Shown piece by piece: positions 23,330 to 50,047 of a DNA stretch of 64,000 nucleotides. Numbering within the stretch: position 1 is the first letter of the stretch; the number at the start of each line of letters is the position of its first letter. This DNA is from Cololabis saira. Lineage: Eukaryota > Chordata > Actinopteri > Beloniformes > Belonidae. The stretch spans positions 34,671,850 through 34,735,849 of the forward strand of contig NC_084609.1 in assembly GCF_033807715.1 (NCBI RefSeq). Reading direction: 5' to 3'. The notes beneath the pieces were generated by a model. It had not been told where the DNA came from and ran no database searches. It saw nothing but the letters and a program-made list of their open reading frames with translations. The translations under genes and the position numbers were made by a program.

Positions 23330-24590
23330 ATTTTATTACTTGCGTATAAAGCCCAAAACGGCTTAGCTCTACAATATTTGCAAGACCTGATAGTGCCTTA
23401 TGTTCCTGGCAGAGCTCTCCGTTCTCAGAGTGCAGGTTTACTCGTAGTTCCTAGAGTATCCAAATGTAGATTTGGAGGGCGGGCGTTCTGCTATCAGGCG
23501 CCACTACTATGGAACCAACTTCCAATCTGGGTTAAGGAGGCTGACACCACCTCCACCTTTAAAACTAAACTTAAAACATTTCTGTTTAGTAAAGCCTATA
23601 GTTAGTGTTTAGTAAACCTCTAGCTGGTGTTGGTAAATCTCTAGGTAGTGTAAACTCTAGTGTGTTAGAGTCAGTAGTCATAGTTGCAGCTATAGAACAA
23701 GACTATAATAGTTAGTCTCAAATATAGCTTGGTGGTAGATATGCTGCTAAAGGCTTATGCTGCAGGGGGGCACCGACATGACCCGCTGGGCGGTGCCTCT
23801 CACCCTTCTTCTCCTCTCCTTTTCCCTGCCTCTCTTCTCCATTTCCATGTTTGTTGATTATAAGTATCTCATAGCTATCATTTTTGTCCATTGCTCCTGT
23901 AGTTTCTTGTGCCGTCCCCCTTTTCTCCTCTTTTTTATCTTTTGTCCATGTTGCAGCATCCTCTGCTGGTGGTGAAGAGCATCTCTGAATGCACAACACC
24001 GGAACCTGCAGCGTGGGAGTGAGGGGGGCAGGGTAACGGCCCCTTTTGGGCGGGGAGAAGGTTCGTCCCTCAAGACTCCTCTCCCTGGCCCTGCCCCTTC
24101 TCAACCTTTCCCTGACCCTGCACCTAACCTGGGGCTTGCTGATTGGGCCAGAGCTTCGGGAGCTGCGTGCTGGCCTGCGGTCCCCACCCCTGGTCATGCC
24201 GTTGCTGCTTCCACCTGCCTGCTGTCCCCACCCCCGGTCATCCCGCTGCTGCTTCCACCTGCCTGCGGTCCCCACCCCCTCTGGTCATCCCGTTGCTGCT
24301 TCCACCTGCCTGCTGTGCTGTTAACGTCCCCGACTCCCCCAGTCTGGCCTTCGGCAGGAGGGTCCCCCCTTATGATCCAGGTCCTGGTCCAGGTTTCTTC
24401 CTAAAGGGGAGTTTTTCTTGCCACTGTTTGGCTTAAGGTTTTTCTCCCACTAGGGGAGTTTTTACCTGCCATTGTTTATGTAATAATTGCTCTGGGGTTT
24501 ATGTTCATGTTCTGGATCTCTGGAAAGCGTCTAGAGACAACTTTTGTTGTATTAGACGCTATATAAATAAAATTGAATTGAATTCAGCCA
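23330..24590 (+). mobile_element. L2-like LINE 3' end with RT C-terminus and 3' UTR
   Basis: The plus strand encodes LQDLIVPYVPGRALRSQ, FGGRAFCYQAPLLWNQLP and FKTKLKTFLFSKAYS, the typical C-terminal end of L2/CR1-type reverse transcriptases. About 950 bp of 3' UTR follows. It includes a Pro/Cys-like GC-rich block with imperfect tandem repeats (24180-24320), the pattern GGGGAGTTTTTCTTGCCACTG and the TAAATAAAATTGAATTGAATT terminus. It gives the parent context for the short LINE tails elsewhere in the window. It is 5' truncated and inactive. Confidence 0.8.
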
Positions 24591-25455
24591 TTGTTGTGGT
24601 GATAAAGTCGGCTGCAACGCCGGCTAGCTTGCTGGCTAAAAGCAGCTCGATCTGTCTGAACCAGAGCCATCAATTACGTCCCGAGGCTCCTGCAACTTGT
24701 TTCAAAAGTTATAACAAATAACATTTATATTTATACCATTTCTCATATAATCTTTTAGAATATGTTTATGTGAAACATGTATAAAGTTGGCTGGGAGGGC
24801 CAGTGCCAGCCAGGCCCATTACTGGCTATGCGCCTGGAACCCGCAGTCGGCAGAGAACCACCAATCAATCTAAAGCAGCAGGACTTCACAAACACACGCT
24901 GCTCCTTCTGGCCTCTGGTGAATATGCTGCCCCTTCGGTCGTCTCTACATTTAACGGAGCCAGAGCTATAAATAGCAGCCGTCTGGAGATCATCCTGACA
25001 CCAACACCACTTGGCTCAGACGGTTCCTCTCCTCGGGGATCAGGGCCTGCAGGCCGAGCGTGCAGCGCTTTCAGCTCAGACTCTCAGCTCATACTTTCAG
25101 CGCTACTAAGTCTTGAGAGTGTCGTGACTTGCTTATAGATTCCCGGCAAAGCCAGGATTTGATCCAGGAACCTCAAACTGACAAAACATGAATAAAGTCC
25201 TCTCTGCTGCCAAACTCTGCATCCTCCTGTTCCTCTTCTCCCCGAGGCTCTTACCGATCTGAAACACCCCCCTCGTCCCAGAACCAGGGCGGGACGCCGT
25301 GTACAGATCAGATGTGACTCAGAAGCAGAATGCAATGACTGGAAATCTCAAATGATGAACGTTCCAGGAACACGGTCCGAGGCTGGAAAACCCGACCTAT
25401 GGGCTGCTTTCTTCCAGTTCCCAACTGGAAATCCCAACATCCCATTTGTTATCAC
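24591..25455. other. No gene seen
   Basis: Several open frames of 64-111 codons overlap here, but none has recognisable similarity or splice context. No repeat ends are recognised. Confidence 0.35.
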
Positions 25456-25700
25456 ATACAGGAAAATTTGAATATTGTGATAAAGTTCTTTATTTTCTGT
25501 AATGCAAAAATGTCATACATTCTGGATTCATTACAAATCAACTGAAATATTGCAAGCCTTTTATTATTTTAATATTGCTAATTATGGTTTACAGTTTAAG
25601 ATTAAGATTCCCAGAATATTCTAATTTTTTGAGATAGGATATTTGAGTTTTCTTAAACTCAAGGAAGGAAGGAAGGAAGGAAGGAAGGAAGGAAGGAAGG
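25456..25700. mobile_element. Mariner-like MITE fragment plus (GGAA)n
   Basis: 25456-25645 repeats the interior of the TA-flanked element (GAATATTGTGATAAAGTTC ... TAATTTTTTGAGATAGG). It is followed by a clean GGAA microsatellite (about 25660-25700). Confidence 0.7.
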
Positions 25701-26239
25701 AAAGAGGAAGGGAGAAGGGAGAAGGAAGGAGAGAGCAGGAGGAAAGAAGGAACAGTAGAATTAGGTCATTTTGACCCGAAGACAGTACAAGGGTTGTGAA
25801 GTCCATGAAGAATGGACAGAATTGATCTGATTCGTTAAATGTTATTAAATTGAGAATCATGTTTTTGGTTATTGGAGAGGTTGAGTGAATTCATGATTTA
25901 TTTGTCAAGATAATCTAATTTGTTCTTTCTTTATTTAGAACCATCATCCTGAAAACTTCACAGAATCAACATTCACCTTGTGAATTTAAATACATTGGAT
26001 GCTTGATTGATTGATTGCAATCCTGTTTTGTGGCTCCGGTCAGAACATTCATTCACTACAATCTGTGGTACAAATTGTCTCATTAAAAGGAGACTTTAGT
26101 GAAAGTGTTTGCTCTAAATGTTACTATGATTCTTTTATTATTTACAGTGTTTCTGTTCAGAAGTGTCTGGGTGGCGTGACAGCTGATGTGGCTCAGTCTG
26201 ACAGAAAGGAGACTGCTGAGTCTCAGGAACAGAAGAGCA
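25701..26239. other. No gene seen; possible asb13 copy A 3' end
   Basis: The minus strand contains an AATAAA hexamer (TTTATT on the plus strand near 26135), about 510 bp below the asb13 stop codon. It could serve as the polyadenylation signal, but this is unsupported beyond position. No other exon. Confidence 0.3.
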
Positions 26240-26590
26240 GGTGGGGCCGCCGGGGCCGGGTTCCCAGGGGCCCGCCGGTGCCGGGTTCCCAGGGGCCCGC
26301 CGGGGCCGGGTTCCCAGGGGCCCGCCGGGGCCCGGTTCCCAGGGGCCGGGTACCCAGGGGCCCGGTTCCCAGGGGCCGGGTACCCAGGGGCCCGCCGCGG
26401 CCGGGTTCCCGGGGGCTCGCCGGTGCCGGGTTCCCGGGGGCCCGCCGGTGCCGGGTTCCAAGGGGCCCGCCGCGGCCGGGTTCCCAGGGGCCCGCCGGTG
26501 TCGGGTTCCCAGAGGCCCGCCGGGGCCGGGTTCCCGTTTGTGCCGGGTTCCCAGGGGCCCGCCGGTGCCGGGTTCCCAGCAGCCCTGGGA
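26240..26590. repeat. GC-rich 25 bp minisatellite, 3' of asb13 copy A
   Basis: About a dozen units of GGTTCCCAGGGGCCCGCCGG type, each about 25 bp (some shortened), nearly all G and C. Long frames in every phase are by-products. It begins about 60 bp past the asb13 copy A stop, so it probably lies in the 3' UTR. Confidence 0.9.
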
Positions 26591-26646
26591 ACCGGTCCGA
26601 GCCGCCTGGTGTCCCCTGTGGTCCCCTTGTCGTCGTGGCGACGGCC

Positions 26647-32276
<5,630 letters not shown>

Positions 32277-32499
32277 CCTCCTTCACTCCGACCACTCGAC
32301 CTGCTGCTAAACAGACCTGTCCTCCGCGGCCATGACGCACCGCAGGAGTCACGTGACCGCCCCACACGCATGCTGGGACTTGGAGTCTTTAACTCAAACA
32401 TACACCGGGTTGTGTCCCGAGTCCTGAGTTCTGAGATAAACGCTGCTGCTGAACGTCTGTGGAAACATCTGGAAACATCTGGAACATGAGTCTGGAGAA

Positions 32500-33420
32500 G
32501 AGACGTCCCCCTGAGACAGCTGGGACTGGAGAGGATCAGGGCCAGGCAGGAGAACAAATATTTGAGAGGGGAAGATTTGTTTTTATTCTGCACTTGTGCA
32601 TTAATGTTGAAGTACAATTTCAAGAATAAAGTCGAAATTTCGCCTTTGTTCTCAACATTTCAACTTTATTCACGAAACTTTGACTTTTTTCTCGACATTT
32701 CAACTTTTTAGTATTAGGGCCAAACTAAGACAAAAAAAAAAGGAAATTACGAGAATAAAGTCATAATAATATGAGAATAAAATCGTAAAATTACCAAAAT
32801 AAAGTCATAATATTACAAGAATAAAGTCGTAATATTTTGAGAATAAAGTCGTAATATTAAATATATAATTCATATAACTTCACAAGATGCTCAATATTCC
32901 TCATTTTAACACAGGGAGAAGAAGCTCTTCCTGTTAGAGTTCTATAAATTATATTCTCGTAATGTTACGACTTTATTCTCATAATGTTACGACTTTATTT
33001 TCATAATATTACGACTTTATTCTCATAATATTACGACTTCATTTTCATAATATTACGACTTTATTCTCATAATATTACGACTTTATTCTCGCAACATTAT
33101 GACTTTATTCTCGTAATGTTACGACTTTATTTTCGTAATATTACGACTTTATTCTCGTAATATTACGACTTTATTCTCGTAATGTTACGACTTTATTCTC
33201 GCAACATTATGACTTTATTCTCATTAAATTATGACTTTATTCTCGTAATTTCCCATTTTGTTTTGTCTTAGTTTGGCCCTTCGTCGTATTTCTCAACATT
33301 TCAACTTTTTTCTTGACCTTCGACTTTTTTCTTGAAGTGCATAATAAAAAAAAAATCTTCCTCTAAAATATTTGTATTTCTCTCCTGCCTGGCCCTGATA
33401 CTCTTCCGTACATCTGGAGA
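32500..33420. mobile_element. CGACATTTCAAC-type MITE interrupted by a second MITE
   Basis: The outer element runs from GATCAGGGCCAGGCAGGAGA to CTCCTGCCTGGCCCTGATAC, an inverted-repeat pair. At about 32712 it is interrupted by an element with ends AGTATTAGGGCCAAACTAAG and CTTAGTTTGGCCCT. That inner element is filled with TTACGACTTTATTCTCGTAA repeats and folds back on itself; its relative is at 52774-53182. Confidence 0.7.
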
Positions 33421-33649
33421 CATTTGTCCATTGTCATATTGACGAGGCCGTGCTTTCCTGTGAAAGATCCTCGTCCGTTTGTCTGGTGCACTGTAAGAAA
33501 ACCAGTGAACAGAATCAAAGTTATTAGCTTTATTTTTATCATGCACAATGATTTCCAGCCACTTTTCTCAAACCCCAGAGGTAGGAGAGAAATGCACACG
33601 GTGGTCATGGACCCAGTGGTATTTATACTAAAAAGGGAGGGGTTTTATA

Positions 33650-34515
33650 CATGAACCCCATCGTGGATCAAGCTGCCACACATGTCCCACCTTCAGACCT
33701 ATATCCCTGTTTACACATGAACCCCAGCGGTGGATCAAGCTGCCACACATGTCCCACCTTCAGACCTATATCCCTGTTTACACATGAACCCCAGCGGTGG
33801 ATCAAGCTGCCACACATGTCCCACCTGCAGACCTATATCCCTGTTTACACATGAACCCCAGCGGTGGATCAAGCTGCCACACATGTCCCACCTGCAGACC
33901 TATATCCCTGTTTACACATGAACCCCAGCGGTGGATCAAGCTGCCACACATGTCCCACCTTCAGACCTATATCCCTGTTTACACATGAACCCCAGCGGTG
34001 GATCAAGCTGCCACACATGTCCCACCTTCAGACGTATATCCCTGTTTACACATGAACCCCAGCGGTGGATCAAGCTGCCACACATGTCCCACCTGCAGAC
34101 CTATATCCCTGTTTACACATGAACCCCAGCGGTGGATCAAGCTGCCACACATGTCCCACCTTCAGACCTATATCCCTGTTTACACATGAACCCCAGCGGT
34201 GGATCAAGCTGCCACACATGTCCCACCTTCAGACCTATATCCCTGTTTACACATGAACCCCAGCGGTGGATCAAGCTGCCACACATGTCCCACCTGCAGA
34301 CCTATATCCCTGTTTACACATGAACCCCAGCGGTGGATCAAGCTGCCACACATGTCCCACCTGCAGACCTATATCCCTGTTTACACATGAACCCCAGCGG
34401 TGGATCAAGCTTCCACACATGTCCCACCTTCAGACCTATATCCCTGTTTACACATGAACCCCAGCGGTGGATCAAGCTGCCACACATGTCCCACCTGCAG
34501 ACCTATATCCTTGTT
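33650..34515 (+). repeat. 67 bp satellite, about 13 units
   Basis: The unit contains GAACCCCAGCGGTGGATCAA, CTGCCACACATGTCCCACC and CAGACCTATATCCCTGTTT. Units are nearly identical; the commonest variant is T or G in the C-T/G-CAGAC position. 67 bp is not divisible by three, which produces overlapping 63-codon frames that are not genes. Confidence 0.97.
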
Positions 34516-34597
34516 TATCCTTCATACTGGAGATGTAGACCCAGATAACAGATAAGACCCATCAGTGATGACCCTTGTGATGTCTGTGGGTCAAGGG

Positions 34598-35255
34598 AGG
34601 TGAAGGGAGAAGAGAAGGAAGGAAGGAAGGGAGAAAAGAAGGAAGGAAGGAAAGAAGGAAGGGAAGAAGGAAGGGAGAAAAGATGGAAGGAAGGAAAGAA
34701 GGAAGGGAAGAAGGGAGAAAAGAAGGAAGGGAGGAAAGATGGTAGGGAGGGAGGAAAGAAGGGAGAAAAGATGGAAGGGGGGAAAGATGGAAGGAAGGAA
34801 AGAAGGAAGGGAAGAAGGGAAGAAGGAAGGGAGAAAAGATGGAAGGAAGGAAAGAAGGAAGGGAAGAAGGGAGAAAAGATGGAAGGAAAGAAGGGAGAAT
34901 AGGTGGAAGGAAGGGAGAAAGGAGAAAAGAAGAGAGAAAAGATGGAAGGAAAGAAGGAAAGAAGGGAGAAAAGATGGAAGGAAAGAAGAGAGGAAAGATG
35001 GAGGGGAGGAAGAGAGAAAAGATGGAAGGAAAGAAGAGAGGAAAGATGGAAGGAAAGAAGAGAGAAAAGATGGAAGGAAAGAAGGGAGAAAAGATGGAAG
35101 GAAAGAAGGGAGAAAAGATGGAAGGAAAGAAGAGAGAAAAGATGGAAGGAAAGAAGAGAGAAAAGATGGAAGGAAAGAAGGGAGAAAAGATGGAAGGAAA
35201 GAAGGGAGAAAAGATGGAAGGGAGGAAAGATGGAAGGGAGGAAAGAAGGATAGAA
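34598..35255 (+). repeat. Polypurine (GGAAGGAAAGAA) tract
   Basis: More than 600 bp of almost pure A/G on the plus strand, locally organised as a GGAGAAAAGATGGAAGGAAA unit. The long frames (up to 257 codons) on both strands are low-complexity artefacts. Confidence 0.95.
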
Positions 35256-35454
35256 GAATTGGGTCATTTTGACCCAAAGACAGCACAAGGATTAAAACAT
35301 TTGTTTCCCTTCACTGTCTTCACCTAAGGAAGAGTAAATACCTGAACTAGTTTAACAGCCTGGTCATAAAACAGGAGGTGACCCTGCAAATAGAGAAAAA
35401 AACACCAGCGTAGAATCTTATGGAAAACCCCTTCAAGCTTTTAAACAATTTCAT

Positions 35455-36271
35455 AATGGATGGTGGATTTGATCATATGGGGACAGATAATTTGTGCTGA
35501 TTACAAATAATATAATATATTACAAATAATAGCAGTGACCAAAACAGCTGCAGAAATACTGCAGGAATGACATAGCAGCAGTTAAATGCAGCCTTCTGTA
35601 AGCTTTAAATATCCACTGGACTTACATCAAATACATCAAAACACAACAATAAAAAACACTTTTCTGAACTTATCAATATGACTCTGTCCTTCACAGGATA
35701 AGTAACATGGATCACTGCAAAAACTCTAAATCTTAACAAGAATATTTGTCTTATTTCTAGTTAAAATGTCTCATTTTAGTAAAAAAAATCTCATTACACT
35801 TAAAACAAAACTCATCACTGGAAAAAACAACAATTTTCACCTGTTTCAAGTAGATTTTTACTTGAAATAAGTAGAAAAATCTGCCAGTGGAACAAGATTT
35901 TTTTGCTTGTAATAAGAAGATAAATCTTGTCCCTCTGGCAGATTTTTCTACTTATTTCAAGTGAAAATTTACTTGAAACAGGTGGAAATTGTCAAATAAG
36001 TTATTTTTCTGGTGATGACTCTAAATGTTGAAATAGCAGTAAAACCACATTCATTGATGAAATGACGTAAGGGATGGAAAGGAGGGATGACAGTTTAACA
36101 GGGGGGGTGATTTGGACCGTTTTTATTTCAGGGGGGGATGATTTGGACCGTTTTTATTTCAGGGGGGGATGATTTGGACCGTTTTTATTTCAGGGGGGAT
36201 GATTTGGACCGTTTTTATTTCAGGGGGATGCCATCTCCCCTCATGGTCTTCCCCCATTAACTCCAGTACTG
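35455..36271 (+). mobile_element. hAT-type MITE, family 2 (copy 2, left end lost)
   Basis: Begins at GGATGGTGGATTTGATCAT, without its terminal repeat, and ends AACTCCAGTACTG. It carries four units of the GGGGATGATTTGGACCG array. Confidence 0.88.
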
Positions 36272-36405
36272 CATACATCCTTAACTACGGGTACCTGGAA
36301 GGCTCAAACACCTATTCCATCACATCCCTGAGGACCAGGAGACATGTCTCCAGGTGGCGGTGTGGCTTAAGCTCATCTGCAGAGGAAGCTGCAGAGCATC
36401 ATCAT

Positions 36406-37733
36406 TAGGGATGGGAATTGATAAGATCTTCCGATTCCGATTCCATTTTCGATTCTGTTTAACGATTCGATTCTTTATCGATTCTCATTTGGAAAAAAGG
36501 AGAAAAAACAGGTTGATTAGCATCAACTTTGTTTTATATCTTTGAACAAAAAAATACAAGTGAGGTCTTCCACCACTGGAAGGGAAATGTTAGGACGAAG
36601 CACTTCAGCTCCGATGGACATGAGTGAAAACCGCCATTATAAAAGCGTTGGGCTCCTCCATGGTGCCAGGAGGTCCCCACAAAATTATTTGTAATATAAA
36701 ATATGTATTTAATATAAAATAAATATTCTTCTGTAGAAATTAACTAAATACAACAAATTATTCTGTGACAATTAAGCCTGAGTTATGGTTCTGCGTCAAA
36801 ACGACGCCGTGCACACGCCGTCGCCGTGACGCCGTTGCCGTGACGCCGTCGTGAACCTTCGGACTTCCGTCACTCCATTTCTCCGTGGTGCATTTCCCCC
36901 CGCGACCGCCAGGTCGCGATCTTTTCCTGAATGGTTTATCCGACTTTTTCCAGTCACAGTGAATCAAAGAGGTAAGGACAACTATTGTGCAAAAAACAAA
37001 AACAAACAAAAAAATCACACATACATGAAGAAAAGAGTGCTGAAAGTTCACGACTGCTTCAAACCAGAACCGGAAATGCATTGCTACCAAGTGAACCAAT
37101 CACAGCCCTCTCCGTCTGCGCTTGGTCTGCGTCGCCTCGACACGTAGTTACAATTTTCGGGAGGTGACGTCGTCAGTGATGGCGTCAGTGACGGCGTCAG
37201 TGACGGCGTGTGGTCTGAGTCGACGCGTAGCACACGCCAGCCTTTACACAAGAATGTCCAGTAACATGTTCAACACCACAAACTTAGTCACTGCTCAGTG
37301 ACATTCACCTATTCTGGCCTGGGTCATACTCTTCCATGGCTTGAAGTTAGCGGTAGATGCTCTTTAACTTGAGCTGATGAGCTGCAGCGTCTGCCGGAGC
37401 GCGCGGCTCGTGGCCGAGCGCCCGGCTCTTCCTGCCACACGCTGCATCGACTCTGCGCTCCCAGCGCACCAGCCGGCCGAGTCCCAACAGTTTCCCCGCT
37501 TTGGTAAAATATCCACATTGCAAGTATTGTCACCCTGTTGTCATCCTTTTTGGTAAAATGTAACCAAACTTTCGAGCGTTTATGCCGCTTTGTCCCCGTG
37601 CTTTCCTGCTGTGCGCGAATGCGCCCACTGGAATCGATAAGGGAATCGTTTGCAAAATAGGCAAACGATTCCAAGGAATTGAAACACTGGGAACTGGTTC
37701 TCAACAAGAACCGGTTCTGGATTCCCATCCCTA
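36406..37733. mobile_element. hAT-type element with 8 bp duplication and nested PIF-like MITE
   Basis: ATCATCAT at 36398-36405 and 37734-37741 flanks ends TAGGGATGGGAATTGATAAG and GGATTCCCATCCCTA. A PIF/Harbinger-like MITE (about 36774-37237, GCCTGAGTTATGGTTCTGCG ... ACGCCAGCC) is nested inside. No transposase frame remains. Confidence 0.85.
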
Positions 37734-37989
37734 ATCATCATCATCGGGTGATGACGTCAGACGGGACTGGACCAACTGCATCTTTCTTCTCATGTCTCTG
37801 TTTCTGAGCGGTAGCAGCTGGGACCATAAGAAGTCACCTTTGACACCTGTACATGCTCTCAAGCTGAGAAAACCACCAGGTTTCAGAAATACCTCCTTTA
37901 AGAATATATTCATTAGTGAATTTAAAAACAAGTGTATTTAATATTGATAAATATTCCTTCATAAAACAGTATTACAGTACTATACAGTG

Positions 37990-38152
37990 CAATCTCAGTG
38001 CTTTTTATTATTTTACCTTCTTTTCTCATAATTTTATTTCATTTTATTTGTTATTTACTGTCTAATTATGTCTTGCAGATTTTAATGTCGATGCAAGGCA
38101 CTTTGAATTACCTTGTGTTGAATTGTGCAATATAAATAAACTTGCCTTGCCT
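37990..38152 (+). mobile_element. LINE 3' tail
   Basis: TTGAATTACCTTGTGTTGAA and GCAATATAAATAAACTTGCC are the 3' terminus of a common fish LINE; it is directly followed by the RTE LINE 5' end. Confidence 0.55.
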
Positions 38153-40185
38153 CCTTGAACCGCCACCTTACTGTGGTGGAGGGGTTTGTGTGCCCGAGTG
38201 ATCCTAGGAGCTATGTTGTCGGGGGCATTACGCTCCTGGTAGGGTCTCCCATGGCAACCAGGTCCTGGGTGACGGGCCAGACTAAGAGCGGTTCATAAGC
38301 CTATCATGAGAAGAATTAAACCAAGGACCGTAACGTAATCGTAACCGTAATCGTCCGGATCGGCGTCACCGGGGCCCCTCCCTAGAGCCAGGCCTGGGGT
38401 TGGGGCTCGTAGGCGAGCGCCTGGTGGCCGGGTCTTTGCCCGTGGGACCCGGCCGGGCTCAGCCCGAAACGGCGACGTGGGCCCGCCTTCCCGTAGGAAG
38501 GACTGTGAGAGGCCGGTGCCATGTGGGCTGGGTAGCATTAGTGGCGGGGCCTCGACGACCCAATCCCTGGACCAAAAATTCCCTGGACCCTGGCAGTAGG
38601 GACATGGAATGTCACCTCGCTGGGGGGGAAGGAGCCGGAGCTTGTGCGTGAGGTTGAGAGATACCGGCTAGAGATAGTCGGGCTCACCTCCACACATAGC
38701 TTGGGCTCTGGAACCAGCTCCTTGAAAGGGGCTGGACCCTCCACTACTCTGGAGTTGCCCAGGGTGAGAGGCGGCGGGCTGGTGTGAGCTTGGTTATAGC
38801 CCCTCAGCTCAGTCTCCATGTGTTGGAGTTCACCCCGGTGAACGAGAGGGTCGCTTCCCTGCACCTTCGGGTCGGGAAAAGGTCCCTCACTGTTGTTTGT
38901 GTCTACGGGCCGAACAGCAGTGCGGAGTACCCGGCCTTCTTGGAGTCCCTGGGAGGAGTACTTGATAGTGCTCCAACTGGGGACTCCATTGTTCTACTGG
39001 GGGACTTCAACGCTCACGTGGGCAATGACAGTGATACCTGGAGAGGTGTGATTGGGAGGAACGGCCTCCCCGATCTGAACCCGAGCGGTGTTTTGTTGTT
39101 GGACTTCTGTGCTAGTCACAGTTTGTCCATAACAAACACCATGTTCAGGCATAAGGGTGTCCATCAGTGCACGTGGCACAAGGACACCCTAGGCCGGAGG
39201 TCAATGATTGACTTTGTTGTCGTTTCATCTGACCTTCGGCCGCATGTCTTGGACACTCGGGTGAAGAGAGGGGCTGAGCTGTCAACTGATCATCACCTGG
39301 TGGTGAGTTGGATGCGCTGGTGGAGGAGGAGGTTGGACAGACCGGGCAGACCCAAACGGATTGTGAGGGTCTGTTGGGAACGTCTGGCTGAGCCCTCTGT
39401 CAGGGACATCTTCAACTCTCACCTCCGGGAGAGCTTCTCTCGGATCCCGGGGGAGGCGGGGGACATCGAGTCCGAGTGGACCATGTTCTCTGCCTCCATT
39501 GTCAACGTGGCAGCTCGAAGTTGTGGACGCAAGGTCTCCGGTGGCTGTCGTGGCGGCAATCCTAGAACCCGGTGGTGGACACTGGAAGTACAGGATGCCG
39601 TCAGACTGAAGAAGGAGTCCTACCGGGCTATGTTGGCCGGTGGGACTCCTGACGCAGTAGATGGGTACCGGCAGGCCAAGTGAGCAGCAGCTCGGGCGGT
39701 CCTGGAGGCAAAAACTCGGGTCTGGGAGGAGTTCTGGGAGGCCATGGAGGAAGACTTTCGGTCGGCCTCAAGAAAATTCTGGAGGACTGTTCGGCGCCTC
39801 AGAAGGAGGAAGCAGTACTCTGTCGGCACCGTTTACGGTGCGGGTGGGGAGCTGTTGACCTCGACTGGGGACATCTGGAGCTGGAGGAAGAGCTGGAGGA
39901 AGAGCTGGAGGAAGAGCTGGAGGAAGAGATGGAGGAAGAGCTGGAGGAAGAGCTGGAGGAAGAGCTGGAGGAAGAGCTGGAGGAAGAGATGGAGGAAGAG
40001 ATGGAGGAAGAGCTGGAGGAAGAGCTGGAGGAAGAGATGGATGAATATATGGATGAAGAGATGGAGGAAGAGATGGAGGAAGAGATGGAGGAAGTGTCTG
40101 GGGTGAAGTGTCTGGGGTGAAGTGTCTGGGGTGAAGTGAGTGTCTGGATGGATGGATGGATGGATGGATGGATGGATGGTTGGAT
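38153..40185 (+). mobile_element. RTE/Rex3-like LINE, internally deleted
   Basis: The 5' region (CTTGAACCGCCACCTTACTG ...) leads into an apurinic-type endonuclease frame (38784-39683; start chosen loosely). It is recognisable by [32 protein letters not shown] ([12 protein letters not shown]) and STDHHLVV, the conserved residues of LINE endonucleases. TGA at 39681-39683 interrupts it where relatives read on; after it the frame continues as EAMEEDFRSASRKFWRTVRRL up to LLTSTGDI. The whole reverse transcriptase is then missing: the sequence passes through a GAGGAAGAGCTG array (39880-40095) into the element's 3' end (GAGGAAGTGTCTGGGGTGA) and a (GATG)n tail. Inactive. Confidence 0.85.
39880..40095 (+). 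repeat. 12 bp array at the deletion joint of the LINE
   Basis: About 18 units of GAGGAAGAGCTG / GAGGAAGAGATG. It sits exactly between the 5' and 3' parts of the LINE, where both parts contain CTGGAGGAAG-like sequence. Confidence 0.93.
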
Positions 40186-40294
40186 GAACAGTGCAATCTT
40201 GAGCCACGTTACATATACACAATCTTTTATGAATAAAACCTTTAATAATTCTTTTTAAGTAAATGTGCTATCCATGATGTTTCCGTCTAGGGAA

Positions 40295-49677
<9,383 letters not shown>

Positions 49678-49687
49678 GGCTGCGCGA

Positions 49688-49695
49688 TGACGTCA
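49688..49695. promoter_or_regulatory. Perfect CRE palindrome upstream of asb13 B
   Basis: TGACGTCA, the consensus CREB/ATF site, lies 10 bp upstream of the start codon within a CpG-rich stretch (GCCGCGGGGG). The neighbouring ACTACATTTCCCAC-like sequence (minus strand of GTGGGAAATGCAG) is also typical of vertebrate promoters. Function is inference. Confidence 0.45.
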
Positions 49696-49936
49696 CCGCC
49701 GCGGGGGCTTGTGGGAAATGCAGTTTAGCATCAGGGCATCAGAGCAGCGTCGGTGCGTCAGAAATGCCAGACTAAACAGTATATACTCAAAAAGTATACT
49801 TCAGTTCGGCACACTTTTGAGTAAATATCAGTAGTATGCATTAATTGGGACGTACTACTCCTTAAATTAATTGATATAGTTGAATTAAACACTGCCCTCC
49901 TAATGTATAACTTATACATTAGTATAATGTATAAGT

Positions 49937-50021
49937 ACTCTGGTACAGGATGGAAGGAGATGCTTGTGTGCCTTATACAGTATAAGGCACACAAGCATCT
50001 CCTTCCATCCTGTACCAGAGT
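49937..50021. repeat. Perfect 41 bp inverted repeat with 3-nt loop
   Basis: The arm beginning ACTCTGGTACAGGATGGAAG and ending GTGCCTTATA (49937-49977) is exactly complementary to 49981-50021. The loop is CAG. Confidence 0.97.
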
Positions 50022-50047
50022 CTGTTCCAGCTAGAGAGACTGCCTTA

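Noticed and set aside
23718..24275. 185-codon minus-strand frame
   Set aside because: Antisense to the L2-like LINE 3' UTR, driven by its GC-rich imperfect repeats.
33651..34548. Series of overlapping 63-codon frames at 67 bp steps
   Set aside because: Satellite read-through; the unit length is not divisible by three, so no continuous protein exists.
34515..35288. Open frames of up to 257 codons (Phe/Leu/Ser/Pro-rich or Lys/Glu/Gly-rich)
   Set aside because: They are read-through of the polypurine tract on both strands in all phases; low complexity, no splice or start context.
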